Shown in pieces: positions 44,526-58,050 of a stretch of DNA of 64,000 nt. Numbering within the stretch: position 1 is the stretch's first letter; the number at the start of each line of letters is the position of its first letter. A program made the translations under genes and the position numbers. The notes under the pieces are model-generated. The model was not told the origin of the DNA. It ran no database searches and saw nothing but the letters and a program-made list of their open reading frames with translations. Origin of the DNA: Epiperipatus broadwayi (lineage: Eukaryota; Onychophora; Udeonychophora; Euonychophora; Peripatidae); the NCBI GenBank assembly GCA_028023455.1, contig JAQFVV010012396.1:11141296-11205295 (forward strand), written 5' to 3'.

Positions 44526-45750
44526 TATGAAAATATAAGTTTTTAATAGCAAGAATAATTCCATCATTTCCTGGAGCTTTTTCTTACTTACTAGATTAAC
44601 TTTTTGTCTTACTTCTTCATTTAAAGTAATTGGCAGCTCACATGTTATAATTATAGGGATTACACTGTTTTCTTGTTCTTTCTTATTATATAATTATTTG
44701 TAAAAACTATCCCATACATTTCATGAAGTTTTCATTTTTTATACTAATAGGGTTATCTTTTCTTTCTTTTTCTTGCCAATATAAAGATGCTGTTTTATAC
44801 TTTTAAAATATATAGAAATTGTTGGCAAAATTATATACTAAATATCTAAATAATAAAAATGTATCAGATAACGGAAAGAATGCAGTAGTGGTAGAGATAT
44901 TTAGAGAGAAAAAAAAAGAAAGAATGATATTATTAGAAATTACAAATCTATCTCTCTTCTATCAAAAACGATCTTTATTAAGATTATTACAACTCAATTA
45001 CAGAAAATTTGAACTCAAATCAACCAAAACAAAATTGGATTTATTCAATTATAAAAAAGTTATAGAAAGAACCAATAATTATGTTTGAGTTGTCATTATA
45101 TGCTACATTTCTAGATTATGGATATTTAACCCTGTGAGCACTTCCATTATGATTAAAGTTTTGGAACATCAAGATATAGATTTAGTACAGTATCATATTC
45201 AGAATAATATTTATAAAAAAAAAATACAACAGCAGTGATTATATTAAATGGTGATTCCATATGTCCAAACTTTTTACAACAATTTTATGGGAAATACTTT
45301 GTGAATTAAAATGAGAAGTTAACGAAATAAAAATGATGGAGATTATTTATGTCATATAGATTTTGCAGATGATGTGATTGTTTTTGAAAATAATGCTTCA
45401 AAACTTTAAAAAATATTAGGAGTTATCAAGAAAGCAAGAAAACAGGACTGAAGATAAATGCTAAAAAGAATAAAATAATGTTCAAAATTTTTTCACAGAA
45501 GAAAATAAAGACAGAAATGACATTGGATTAGTTGAGTTGCTATGAAAAAATGATAATAGATGGACCCTTAAAACTTTCAATAAGATACTAAGAGAATGTA
45601 AAAGATTTATCTAAGGGACTACATATGAAAAGAGTGATTAAGATAAAAAAAACTATCTGAAGTGAAGTTAGAGATGGATAAACTGGATATGACTTGAAGA
45701 GGCCATTATTCTGCAGTAAAGTGATAATGGTTGAAAATGATAATAATAAC
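44526..45750 (+). mobile_element. Decayed RTE copy with internal inversion (twin-priming type)
   Basis: 44530-44800 matches the RTE element in antisense orientation: 'aattccatcatttcctgg' and 'cttacttcttcatttaaa' parallel the RTE at ~36165-36235. It covers the N-terminal RT lead-in (roughly residues 65-150). From 44815 the orientation switches to sense and continues from RT residue ~165 to the 3' end. That part includes LAKLYTKYLNNKNVSD, LFNYKKVIERTNNYV, a decayed 'LDYGYLTL'-type motif and 'FADDVIVFENNASKL' near 45362. Only about 15 codons are lost at the switch. It ends near the family 3' terminus ('gataatggttgaaaatgat'). Many stops make it dead. Confidence 0.8.
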
Positions 45751-46781
45751 TCATGACATTTTAAAATATATTTACCTTTTTATGATTAATCCAAATTATA
45801 ATACAAATGTATTTGTGATAAAATTGAAAAAAAAAATCCATTTTTGAATGATATTTTTAAAAAAAATCAATACAAAAGAATAAAAGACCATTCCAGTTTC
45901 AGTACAGCTTTCATCTTCTAAAAAAATTATCCAATAATGAAACAATCTTCTAAAATTTTATATTTCTTTTAATAAATAATAATATAACTAAAATTAGATA
46001 CTCTGCAGAAATATGCATAATAAAGGTCTCTACAATATCTTTTTATAAGTATTGAAAAATACTAAACACTATTCATTAATCTAATCAATTTATGTTGACA
46101 ATTGGATCACCTTTATCCCTCTAGCTAAGACAAGTTAGATGCCTATTTATTAACTAGTATTACATGATTGGCTATAATAATCTTAATATATGTTACCCAT
46201 AAAGTTCTGTTCCAGAAATTTAATTACTCTTTTAAAACCCTATTTTAATGCTCATAAAATATTAGTCTCTCCTTTAAAAAAACAAGACATTTTTTTATAT
46301 ATTTATTAAAATTAGTGTTGAATATTTATTTTGATGTATAATCTGCAGTATTAATATAGCTTTTCTATAAAATGTCTAGGCTGATTAATAATTCAACTTT
46401 ATGAAAAAATTTCTTGCTCTGCACCAAACTAATACCCTGATCACATGAGCATGTTAATTTGCCAAGCATATGCTAAAATGTGAATCACTACACCAAAATA
46501 CTCTTGAATGCATTTACATGGATATATATATATATATATAAATATAAAGATTTTCATGGTTTGAGATATGTGTTATATTTTTTGTATTCATCTATGTAAG
46601 ATTCTAATTATTATTAATATACTGACATTGCGGCTTGGTCACCCAAAACATCAACTGAGCAATTAATAATAATAATAAAATGATTATAGAAGTGGTGTAA
46701 ATGTTGATTTATAAAAATGTTAAAGTTCTATCAATAGAAAAAAAAAACAGGTATATAAAATTGGAAAAAATAAAATAAAAA
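45751..46781. other. AT-rich stretch with no recognised gene
   Basis: A short TA run lies near 46522-46541. No other feature was supported. Confidence 0.5.
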
Positions 46782-47880
46782 TCAGAAACTATTCAGATTG
46801 TTTGTTTTTTTAAATATTCTTCCAAATAGGAAAAAGTTTGCATGTATTGTCATATATATTGATATAATTTGGTCTTTTAAATATCTCAATGGTTTCTCTG
46901 ATCTTACATTGGTGGAGAGTATCACATCTGGACAGGGTCCTGGTGTTAAAGAAATCAATATTATAAATTGAATCAATAGTATGAAGTGAAGTGTTGATGA
47001 TGAGTGTTGTTTAATTGCATTAGCATCTTCATCTCTTCTAGTACTGATGTGACGATTGCTCATACCTACATAAGAATTTTTACAAATACTACATAAATGT
47101 TCATAAACTCCAGCCTCAAAAGAGAATGGATAGTTAAGCTTGAATAGAATGTTATTAATTTTTTGATAAGTAGTATGGGTTGTTTTTATATTGCAGCATT
47201 TTTGATTATGTCCAATATTGTCTGTAGTTCCTTTTATATAATAAATACAAATCCTAATAGTTATTTCTTCTTTTACTTTCTTATTTTGATTGTTTTGAGC
47301 TTGAATTAAGGCTTGGTGTATAATTTTATTATTATAATCATTAGCTAATAAAATATTTACATGATTTATTTCTTCTTTCAGATACGATGTATCTGAAAAG
47401 TTAATTGCTTTAGAAAAAAAATTTGAGTTGGATGACGATGTGATGAAAATTATAAATATTTGTCTCTGTGTGTAGTTTTTCTGAAAACAGGAAACGGTAA
47501 AAGATTATTTGGATTTTTTCCGAGATGAATACACCAAGAAAGGTTTCCATCGGACTCTCCATTGTGAATTTAATATGAGGATGACTATTATTTATATGTG
47601 AGAAAAAAATCATACAATTTATTTTTACCCCCATGTTACCAGATAATAAATATGTCATTTATATATTCTGAGCCAAATAAAAGATTTTTCTAAAGCACGA
47701 ATTTCTATATATTCCACAAATAATCACGAATTTCTATATATTCCAGAAATAAACCACTATTCCTCCTGAGGTAGGTGAACCCATAAGAGTATCAAAAGTT
47801 TGTTCACAGTGTTATACAAAATATGTGTTTGAAAGACAATCTTTAGCTAAGGAAATAATATGGTCCGGTAAATTGCAACG
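46782..47880 (-). pseudogene. Penelope-like element relic: RT end and GIY-YIG endonuclease
   Basis: Read on the minus strand, the order is a decayed 'MGSPTSGG' RT motif (~47770), then 'WLRIYK' where the YVDD-type motif would sit (~47680). Next comes HINNSHPHIKFTMESP with 'ETFLGVFI' and a 'LHTETNIYNFHH' segment (47410-47658), matching the conserved Penelope RT finish (strings like 'HP.I.FT.E', 'PFLDV', 'KPTHT.RY'). After a linker come 'YIKGTTDNIG', 'KINNILFKL' and AGVYEHLCSICKNSYVGMSN with ISTRRDED (about 47125-47010), a GIY-YIG endonuclease-like domain with C-x2-C. Several frame changes and stops are present, so it is non-functional. Penelope-like elements are retroelements distinct from LINEs and LTR elements. 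Confidence 0.8.
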
Positions 47881-48022
47881 TTGAGGAAGTGATATTTATT
47901 TAAAGCTTCGCTAACTGAATTATTTGTACCTAAAAAAACAACATAGAAACTGACGCGAAAACATTCTAAGTTGCGTATATAAGTATATTCAAAAATAACA
48001 TACAGACAAATTATATATATAT
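47881..48022. other. Short spacer
   Basis: No feature was recognised between the Penelope relic and the SINE target duplication. The minus-strand 72-codon frame across it is unsupported. Confidence 0.4.
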
Positions 48023-48038
48023 AAAAAAATGTGGTCAT

Positions 48039-48142
48039 GGCTAGCGTTGTTAGCCGAGAGGTCATCGCAACCGCCTTGCAAGCATGTAGTTGGTTGCAGA
48101 CGGTTATGGGTTCGCGTCCCGGCCGATGCTATGACTTATGAA
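48039..48142 (+). mobile_element. tRNA-derived SINE, family S1 (copy b), with target duplication
   Basis: The plus-strand head 'gcgttgttagccgagagg' (A-box side), the B-box-like 'gggttcgcgtcccgg' and the tail 'ccgatgctatgactt' followed by A's match copies a and c. A 16-bp sequence 'aaaaaaatgtggtcat' occurs immediately before (48023-48038) and again at the tail (48143-48158). This is a clear target-site duplication and direct evidence of retrotransposition. The middle of the tRNA part differs from copy a. Confidence 0.9.
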
Positions 48143-48158
48143 AAAAAAATGTGGTCAT

Positions 48159-49551
48159 CATGAATATATTAATATCTTTAGTTGTATCATGGTAATTTTA
48201 TTTCGTCTTTTTTCGTTTTAGCGTCGATTCAAGTGAAACTGGATTAAACGAAAGGAAAGGTCAATTTAAAAACAATGAACGTTGTCAGTAATGGGAGTGT
48301 ATTATAACAATGAAGAACAACTGTTGTTTTGTTCTTGTTTTTTTTTAAAAAAAAATGTAAAATGCAAGTTCCATTTAATGATCATTTTCATTATTATTAT
48401 AATTTCATATTTAGTGTTAGAATAATGGAATTTGGGGGGAAAACCAGTATCTCTTATTAATTGAGTGCATTAAAAACCAAATATAAGAAAAATTACCATC
48501 TTCAAATCATTTAAATTTGTGTTTCTATACCTAGTTATTCATTATGATAAGGCAGAAAAGTTTTATAGAAAAAAATATATGAATATAACATTATTGTATA
48601 GTTAAGATGTGAAAGTTAAGCCCAACATTGGATTTCGATAATATTTAGAATAAAAAAAAACTCAACTGATAGTTTTGCAAAAAATAATAAGTTCTTCATT
48701 CTGCTTTTTATTATTAATAAAAGAAAATAAACTAGAAAGATCCAATGATATAAAAACAAAGTTTAAAAAAGATATTATTGATCAATGGCATACATAACGG
48801 GGATGGCTGGTTTAAAACAAATGATTTTTTGTTTTTTAAATGTTATTAAATTTTTTTTTTTTTATTAATCACATTTTAAAAAATCTTACTATTATTTTAA
48901 AGAATTTAAAAGTTTCTTTGCAGTTGTTCATTGTTAGACCTCTATCAAATGTCAATATTTTTTTTTAATCACTTTATTTAATATTGCAAGAAATACCATT
49001 CATAAATAAATCCTTCAATTAAGTTCATTCAAAACAATTTGCTTTTAAAAAACACTTTTTTAAAAAGCAAAAACATCTGAATTGCACTTCGATTTTTCTT
49101 ATATAAACATATACATACTCCTATATTCTATATAGAGAACCAACTTGCCAATATAATTTCCAAAGTCAACAGTCGCAAAATTCTTTTATGCAGTGAATTC
49201 ACAGTTTGTTTATTGGAGAATTTCTTTGTATTATTCCACATCCATGTTGCTTATGATCTTTATTTGAATGAACCTAGTTCGGTTCTTTTTTTTTTATAAG
49301 ATACACAATGAGATACAGTATATAGAAACAAATACAAAAAAATATATGCATAAATGTAAAAATCAAGTATGAAAAAGCAAATAGTGATGATAAAGGTATA
49401 ATATTTTTGATCTGCTATTTTACCATTATTTATTCTTTTTCAGCTAAAACTGTTTTTTTTTTGTTTGTTTTTTTTGCAGTTAATAAAATTCTGAATCCTT
49501 AATAATTTTATTTTTTCTTTGTTTGTATTGATTTATCTGTTTAACTTTTAA
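48159..49551. other. AT-rich stretch with no recognised feature
   Basis: Only homopolymer runs and AT-rich sequence were seen. Confidence 0.5.
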
Positions 49552-50645
49552 TAAAACTCTCCATACAGCAGTATTCTCAGATCCAAAACTCCTCACTGAC
49601 AAAAGCCACAGACTAGAAACTAGGATATTATGCACAAGCCTTCCAGCATCCATTGATTACTCTGGCTGGCGCTGAGTGGCACTATTGTATGGAGAGTTTT
49701 GCCTGTTTTAATAACAGTTGGGTGCAAGCATAAGAAATGGTGATCATGTGACGTTTAGTGGTTTAACACCAATCCTGCCTAATAAGATAGTGGTGGTTAT
49801 GAAGACACTAAATGGTATGGGTAATGAACAGAGTGCAGACCCATATGGCTATAAGCTATTGAGCTTACATTGAAAATATTATTGTGTTTTCAATTTTATT
49901 CTCATAGTTTTGTGGTTGAGATAAAAGGTGGCTGCTGGAGGGTTGCATTAGATCCTAAGATCTAGGTGCAGTGCTCTCAGATCCAAGACTCCTCGCTGAT
50001 GAAGGCCACAAACCAGAAACTAATCTGAGGATATTGGATGAGTAGGCACTAGATGGGGATTTTGTGCACAAATTTTCTGACATCCATTGATTATTCTGGC
50101 TGGCACTGAGTGGCACTATTGTATGAGAAATTTGCCCATTTTAATAAGTTGTATGCAAGCATAAGAAATGGTGATCAGGTGATGTTTAGTGGATTAACAC
50201 CAATCCTGCCTAATAGGTTAGTAATGGCTATGCTTATTAAAGAACCAAAGACACCAAAATGTATGGGTACTGAACTGAGTTCAGACTCATATGGTTACAA
50301 GCTATTGAGCTTAGATTAAAAATATTGTGTTTTCAATTTTCTCATAGTTTTGTAGTTAAGTAGAGAAAAAAGGTGGCTGCTGGAGGGTTGCATTAGATCC
50401 TAAGATCTAGGTGCAGTACTCTCAGATCCAAGGCTTCTCACTGATGAAGGCCACAAGCCAAAAATTAGTTTGGGAATATTGGATGAGTAGGCCCTAGATG
50501 GGGATTTTATGCACAAGCCTTTTGGCATTTCATTGATTACTCTGGCTGGCACTGGTGGCACTACTGTATGGAGAATTTTGCCTGTTTTAATAACAGTTGG
50601 GTGCAAGCATAAAAAATGCTATCATGATGTTTAGTGGTCTAAAAT
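49552..50645 (+). mobile_element. Fold-back family F: tandem copies (~445-bp units)
   Basis: Three successive units share 'ctctcagatccaa', 'ctcctc(a/g)ctgatgaaggcc', 'cattgattactctggctgg', 'ctgtatggagagttttgcc', 'gcaagcataagaaatgg' and 'gctattgagctta'. Unit starts (the 'ctcagatcc' site) fall near 49576, 49976 and 50421. The first unit lacks ~45 bp present in the second, and the third is cut short. The outer start 'aaaactctccataca' is the reverse complement of 'tgtatggagagtttt' inside the units, so inverted termini are built into the family. A 69-codon frame at 50110-50319 shows no known domain. Confidence 0.8.
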
Positions 50646-50659
50646 CTCATTAATTTTAT

Positions 50660-52396
50660 GTAAGCTTGATGGATATAAAAGGACTTCTAAATGAACTACT
50701 AACATCGCTATTAAAATTTCCATATCAGATTTCTAAATCCAAGATTGATAGAATGAGAAAAAATATTACTAGTGCAGAATACAAGTTTCTTTTTCACAAT
50801 GTTTCTCTAATATCAATCTGACAAAATCAGTAAATGTTGGTAAACTTGAACACATTCTAGATTATCATAAACCAGGAAAGGCCCTAAGAATGCATCACAT
50901 ACTTAGAAGTTTTTAAAAGTCCTAAAGCTAGAGTATGATTGAAAAACTATTCAGTAGCATTATTAATACAGAAACTATTCCAAAAATTTGGCAAAAAAAA
51001 CCTGCAGCAATCTTAAAACCTAATAAATACAGAAATGATAAAAAAAAATTGCCCAATACTATTATACTATTTTTTCTACAAAATTTATTAAAAAATTATG
51101 TAAACAACAATTTTACCAATAAGTGAGAGCATTTATCTATAGGGAGGCTGAGTCTAAATCAGAAGTTAATATGAACAATTTTTATCTTTAATCATTCACA
51201 TTAAAAACGCTTTCAAATAAATTAAAAGCTGATGCTATCTTTATTGATCTAACCTCAATTTATGATTCCATTTGAAAAAATGGCTTCTGAAGATTTCTAA
51301 AATTGTTAAATGTAGAAAAACTATTAATACATTTGACAAAAGGCTCTGTAATATAAAAATTCAAATGATACTAAATGAAAATTATAGTAGATATAAAATT
51401 TTGCAGTATTATCTATCTAATGATTCACTTCTTTCATCTATTTAATTTAATATATTCATAAGTGATCTTTTAGAAAGAGAATGCAGCAAATTTATGTATG
51501 CCAATGATATGCTTAACTTCTGAAAAAAGATCCATTCTTAAAATAGAAAAAATTTTCAGAATAAGAACTGCAATTTTATTTCTAATCCAATGAAGGCAGT
51601 ATGTTCAATTTTTCATCTAAATGACAGGGAAACAGCTTGTAATCTGAATATAACCTTTTGTTGTAATAGACTAAAATAAAATTCTGTTCCATCCTATTTA
51701 GAAATAACCTTGGATCATAGTTCTAACTTATTTTTCTTAATTATTAAGATAGGTCAAAAATAAGTTAGCTAGCAGTAACTAGGTGTATAGCTCAAATATT
51801 TCAGACAGTTTTCTTAGCACTAGCATATATTTAGCTGGTAAATATTGTGACTTTGTTTAGAGAAATAGTCTCCACATTAAAATTCTGGATACTCAATTAA
51901 ATATTGCCATGAGAAATATCACTGGCATACCCAGTTTAATTCACTGATAGCAAAAGTCGAAGCTGCTTTATGCAATACACATAAAAAAGAACTGTTAAGC
52001 AGATCAGGCCTGCTAATAATTCAAAATAGTTTCATCATCTAAGATTCATTTCAAATCAAGATCCCTTTCACAATATTACATTTAAATCTACATTTAAAGA
52101 ATTATGGTAAATGTATTCTAAACAAATAACTTTTACCGGATTTAATCTTTTTACATGCAATAAGAGACCCATTAATCGATTTAAGATAACACAGTCATTA
52201 GATATAATCTGCTTCGTGAATGGAATTTAGAATTCACTAATGTATGTAGATATGCACTTATCAAATCTATAGCTACAGAGATAGAATTGGTCTTAATAAA
52301 GTCACTGGTTAATCTATATTCTGTTTGGAATCTATATAAGCTCATTTGTGTCATTTTGTTCAAGTTAAGAGGTCTATGCTAAATAAATAAATAATA
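50660..52396 (+). pseudogene. Jockey-like LINE relic (RT region to 3' tail)
   Basis: The plus strand encodes scattered pieces of a LINE RT in order. They are an 'LFSSIINTETIPKIWQK' and 'AILKPNK' segment (50944-51035), 'LKADAIFIDLTSIYDSI' (~51220), 'SILFNIFISDLLERECSKFMYANDM' in two parts (~51440-51510), 'FHLNDRETACNLNITF' (~51615) and 'SYLEITLDHS' (~51690). 'YANDM' replaces the catalytic YADDM-type motif. Such strings are characteristic of Jockey-clade elements. Many stops and frame changes occur. The sequence ends in 'taaataaataaataa' (~52381), a LINE-like tail. No endonuclease domain was seen, so it is 5'-truncated. Confidence 0.75.
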
Positions 52397-55300
52397 CCAT
52401 TTCATCAATTCTTTAATACACTGTGTCTTAAAAAAAAAAATTCTCCGGCAATTTGAGAATTCCATTCTTGGGTAAGCTTGTACATTCAGAAAAAAAAAAT
52501 GCTAATTGAAATTCGCAGACTAATAACAAAAAAATATATTGTTTATATCAGATTCTTTCTTCCCTCACATTTAAGTGTTAGAGTACAAACTAATGCTTCT
52601 TCTTTATAAATAATTCAATTACACATGTTCTGAGAAAATAAAATGTTATTTTTGTAATTACATTATTGACTGTGCTTAAAAAAGCAATTGTTAGAATTCA
52701 ACGCTAGTAAATAGTGATCTATTAATATTTTCAGATTTTGATCACAAAAGAAGCTAGTTCTACCAAATCTTTATCTTCATATAAAGTTATTAGTAAAAAA
52801 GCATCACTGCATGCTATTCTAATAATAAAAACAGGTCCAGATCACACATTATGCTGTCACTCAGATAAACCCTAAACACACACCTCATTATTTGTATTAC
52901 TTGTTTTCATCTCTGAAAATTCTTATTTAATATAGGTTTTTATAAAAACTAAGCATTCTCAAGCCTGATGAAATGATTCTGAAATTATTACTTTTTTTCA
53001 TTCGGAAACTACTCTATCATAAATACTCAATAGACATTTCTTAAAGGTAGGCATCACTTAAAAGTTTCACTATTTAACTCAGTCCATCACCAAACACTAG
53101 TTGTTGTTTTTTTTCATTTGGTCATTATAGTGATATTTTCTCATAAATTTCCATAAATATCTTTTTAAAACATCAGGATAATATTGGCATATATAATTTA
53201 GAAAACTATTTTCTAACAGCATGCTATCCAGTAAAAGATGCCACATTAACAAACTATTTCTGATTCCATTCCCTTAATATAACCAATGGATTACTATTTA
53301 AATATTGCATTGATAAAATAGATTTAGAAAAAATAAGTATATGTATTCTCATTTTGAAACTATTAAATGATGCTGTTGGCATTCAACAATCAAATAAAAT
53401 CTGCCTGCTAACAAATATATTTGTTGATTTCTAACACAATCTCTTCTTAGGTAACTCTCATGCCAATTAAAGATTTTAATAATTTTCAGTAAAACCCAAA
53501 CCTTCACATCTCAAAAATGACTACATCTATGTCATTAAATGGATCCAGATTCCATTCTCCAGCTGCTACTTTCTGGGTGATTAGGATTTATTCCACAATG
53601 ATTTCTTAAATTAATTAAATATCATCTCATTAATCTATATTGCACATATTTAATTAAAAAGAATTGTTTAATCAGAGTTAAATCATTATCCTTCATTATG
53701 ATGCTAAAAGATAATTTTTTTTCAGCATCTGTGTTCAATAGGTCTATTTTGTTCTTTTATTCAATAATATCACTATTACATTGATTTCTAGGAACTATTC
53801 TATTTATGTTGTTTATAAGCTTTAAAATCATGAGGTGGATCTTTTCAAAGATCTCATGTATTTAATGAACTAGTCATCAATTTTACATAATATCAAATTA
53901 AAAACTAAAATCTTTTTAAGTATAAGCCATAATGCATATTGATAATGATATACATCCACAAATGATAAAAACAAATGTTATGCATCCAAAATGAATGATG
54001 AAACTTGTAATAATTGGTATTCTAGTAATATATACTAAAGAAGATCACTTCTAGATTTGGACAAAATCCGAACTATATCATATATAATATTCTAGTAAGC
54101 ATTTGCTATTTAATGTACATTAAAGTTCCACTGCCCAAATGACATAAACTAACTGTTGATAATATATTACTAACAAAATAATATTTTAAAAATGATCAGT
54201 AACTAATATTAAGGAAACATGAAATATCTCTTTCTTGCAAAATATAAGAAAGACTTCATTATTAAGAATCTTATCATTCTTGCTCAAGTACAAATAATAG
54301 TAATAGAAAAATATTGTTATTCCCATATGAGCAATCATTAGAATAAATATTTACCATTCTTTTTCAAATTAAACTCATGTTCAGGTTTATTCAGATGATA
54401 TTGTTATAAAAAAAAAAAATTCATTTATAAACATCCCTCACATAAGTTTTATTTAAAATAGAACATTTATTGCAAAATAAAGAAATAATTACTAACAGAA
54501 GTGATGAATAATTTCCTATATTTTCTATTTTAAATTTACTTTGATAAAAACAATTGTTATGAAATGTCCAACCAGGATATTTAAAAAAAAATTATCTTAA
54601 AAAAAAAAAAAGTTAATAAATTTAACTAAGGAAGAGACATTTAAGTTCTTTAAAAATTGACATTTTTTGAAAGACATAAAAACATAAAAAAATAGATAAA
54701 TTTTATTTCACTGTTAGATGACTTAGTGACAATAATATTAAATAAACATAAATAAATTTTTATTTCTTAATATATTCATTACTATAATATTTATAGAATT
54801 TTACTATGCAGAAAAATATATAACACTTTAGAGCAATAAATCTCCAAATGCAGATTATATTAATGCAAAGACCTACAATATTAAAATCATTTTCATTGTG
54901 GATGAATAATGAATCAATTTTTGTCTAACAACCAATTAAATATTATTATTAGAAATATATAATGATTCTACAATAACAACTCAGCTGACTTTATTGTTTG
55001 ATCTATGTTTTATATAAAAATTTGGATGGCAGTTGAAAATATATTCACTTTTTGTTTGCAATATAAATAGCTTTGATAATAATGTATTTCAACTAAAAAT
55101 ACAGAACCAATTAGTAAGTTTTTATTTTGTTTGTTTTCACTTTTAATTTTTTTTTCATTATACTTTTGAACAGAAACAATTAAATGTATAAAGTATGCCA
55201 TGATTGTGAATTCATAAGCAAAAAGGCCCATAAAAGAGGAAGAACTAAGATGCTTATCCATTATTGCAGAAAGACTGTGTTTAAAGTAAATTCTCAACAA

Positions 55301-56670
55301 TGGTTTAATAAGATCATTCTCTCTTTGTTACAGTTACTGCTTTTGAATTTTGAAGGCTATAAAATTATTTCATAACATACATATACATAGTAAATAAATA
55401 AAAGGTATATATAATAAGAACTTATTTTATTATCAACAGCAACTTATAGTATATAACATTTTAATATTTCAAAATCACATCTTTCTATTCTATACTTTTC
55501 AATTTTTTCTTAATTATAATAAAATAAAAATGAAAAGTTTTTTTTTTTTTAATTTATGCAATATTTTTATTTTTCTTATTGAAAAACTAGAATAAAAATA
55601 TAAAAGAAATATGATATATTCAAAGCATGTAGGAAGAAAGAATAAATAAGTTTCTTTTCTTCTGGCAACATAAAAAAGAAATAATCAAAAAATCAAAGAT
55701 GAAAAATATAAATAAAAACTTGTTATGATATCAACAAATAAAAAACAAAACATTTCAATTATAAAAGATAAAAAAAACACAACAACAACAACAATATATT
55801 TATAAATGTAAATATGTAGCTTATTAAAAATTATATAAAACTTATAAAGCCTAAGGTATAGCTGGAGAACCCTATTATTAATAAAATATAAAAGTTAATG
55901 CATGAAGTGAAAAATAAAATATTTAATTTATTGAAAAGAATTTTAAATTTAAAAGGCTAAAATGGATGTTTTTTTTAAAAAATAACTCATTAAATATTTA
56001 AAAATAATCTACCTAATCATATAATAATAAAATTATATCATAAATTCTGTTTAGTGAAAGATGTTTTATATGAAAGTTTCAATTACAGAAAATATCCTTT
56101 ATTTATTTGAAAACCTGCTCAAATTCTTCTTTGATAGTAAAATAAATATTTTCATTACACAGAATCAATTCCATGTTTCATTAGAAAAAATGCAATATTC
56201 GTGATTAGATCTTTAAGAAAATCTTGTAACTTTTAAGCACTAAAAGGAATGAATGAGTTGAGCTTCAATCTGAGACTTTTTATCTTTCAAATCTGTTAAT
56301 CTACCAGAACATTACATTATACCTAATTACTCATTTTAAATTTTCATTTCATAATTAAATAATGTTTTCACAACAGTTAAATATTAATTATTCAAATTAA
56401 ATATACATTAAGTATCAAATATTTATTTTTAAATCTTGATATAAAATGTATATTAGAACTTAATTTAAACATTTGAACATCAAAAACTTTAAAAGTGGCA
56501 CAAAACTTCATGAAAAAATTATAAACAATCTAATTAATTATTTTATTGAAAAATAAATAAAAATTGTCATAATATTTTTTTTTATAAGAATAAACTACAA
56601 TCATTTAAGTTTAAATACTTTTAGGAATATAAGTAATTCAATTAATTATATATGTTTATTAATAATTTTT
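52397..56670. other. Long AT-rich stretch with no recognised feature
   Basis: Over 4 kb I see no domain-bearing ORF, RNA gene or obvious repeat pair. The frames at 55010-55300 (-) and 55184-55375 (+) overlap in opposite directions. The plus frame is rich in Lys/Cys/Leu without a motif. Neither is supported. Confidence 0.5.
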
Positions 56671-56857
56671 ATTAGTCATTCACTAAACTAGAGATTATCC
56701 ACTTACTAATTAATATTTCTGTAGTGTAATTTTCACCACATCATTTTCAAGCAAGGTTTATAATTACAATCTTTCATAATGTGTTAAAAACAGATAGAAA
56801 ACAGTCTCTAACTTGAGTGAGAGTGATGTAAAAAAAATTACACTACAGAAATATTAT
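56671..56857. mobile_element. MITE family I, copy 1
   Basis: Inverted arms 56709-56753 and 56813-56857 pair 'taatatttctgtagtgtaa' with 'ttacactacagaaatatta'. The left flank 'attagtcattcactaaac' and 'agagattatccactta' (56671-56707) is also present in copy 2. No protein is encoded. Confidence 0.75.
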
Positions 56858-58050
56858 ACATTAACTATATACATTTATCTTGAAAATTGAGAATAACAGG
56901 CTCTCCAAATGTGTTTAAGCATAAGCAATTATAATGCTTTTCTATGATTAAAATTTAACTATTACTACAAATTTAAAATATATCATAAACTTTGAATATC
57001 TTATTTTTTAAAAAAGAAATAAATTTAAGCTAATATAAGGTTCATTTTCTAATTTATTTTTAGGCCTTTAAAATAAACAAATGAAGTGTGTAATTTTTGA
57101 GCAAATTATATTTTTTCATAATTATTTACTTATTTTATTTTTTACTAAAAAATTGAGATTTCAGTTAAAAAATTAAAAATGAATTTCCCATTATTATTAT
57201 AAATACACTAAAATAATAAAATAAATTTTAAAAAAGTATTTTAATTAATGCTATGTATATTTTTATACTTATTTTTTGAGCATGTTATTACATGATCAAA
57301 GTTGTTGTTTTTTTAATGAAAATAATGTATTTATATTTTACAAGAAAAGACATGTCCATTCTTAATTCTAATATTATGAAGTTATTAAATAAAAATTATA
57401 TAAATAAATTGTATTTTAGTTTATGTAATGCATACATTTCAATTTATGTTTGATGTGTTTTCAAAAGTTTTTTTTTTTAATTATGCAATAAATAAAACTT
57501 TTTTTTTTTCTAAGCACAAGCCTTGCTATTTTTCCATCTTATATAAAGACAATATATTGTTTTCATAAAATCAGCATCCTATTATAACTGTACTAAAAAA
57601 TAGCTACCATTTAAAAAATTAACAGACATTTTTGAAAGATTGTTATAGAGAATAGTTGCATATTTTTTAAAGTACTGGATATAAACTAATGACTATTATG
57701 ATGGATTCTCATTTTAAAAGTGGTCATATGATATAGTAAGATTGTATTTTAAAAATATTGCTCCTAATTGTTTATCAAACCTATATTTATTTTGATCACT
57801 GTTATCAAATTCTACAATATTATTTAAACAACTATTATCATTTGAAGCTACAGTAATTAAGACAATGACTCTATATAGACTAAATATTTGAATATGGAAA
57901 TGTGTATAGAAACTTTTGTTTTCAAATTCTTATTAAAAATTATTTGAAAAAATATATATACAGATAAGATAGACTGTACTTCACTTTGAATATTCATTTT
58001 CTTTACAATGCTAGAAATTTTCTATCTAACAATCCAATTAATATCAGAGG
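56858..58050. other. AT-rich stretch with no recognised feature
   Basis: No gene or repeat pair was seen apart from homopolymer runs. Confidence 0.5.
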
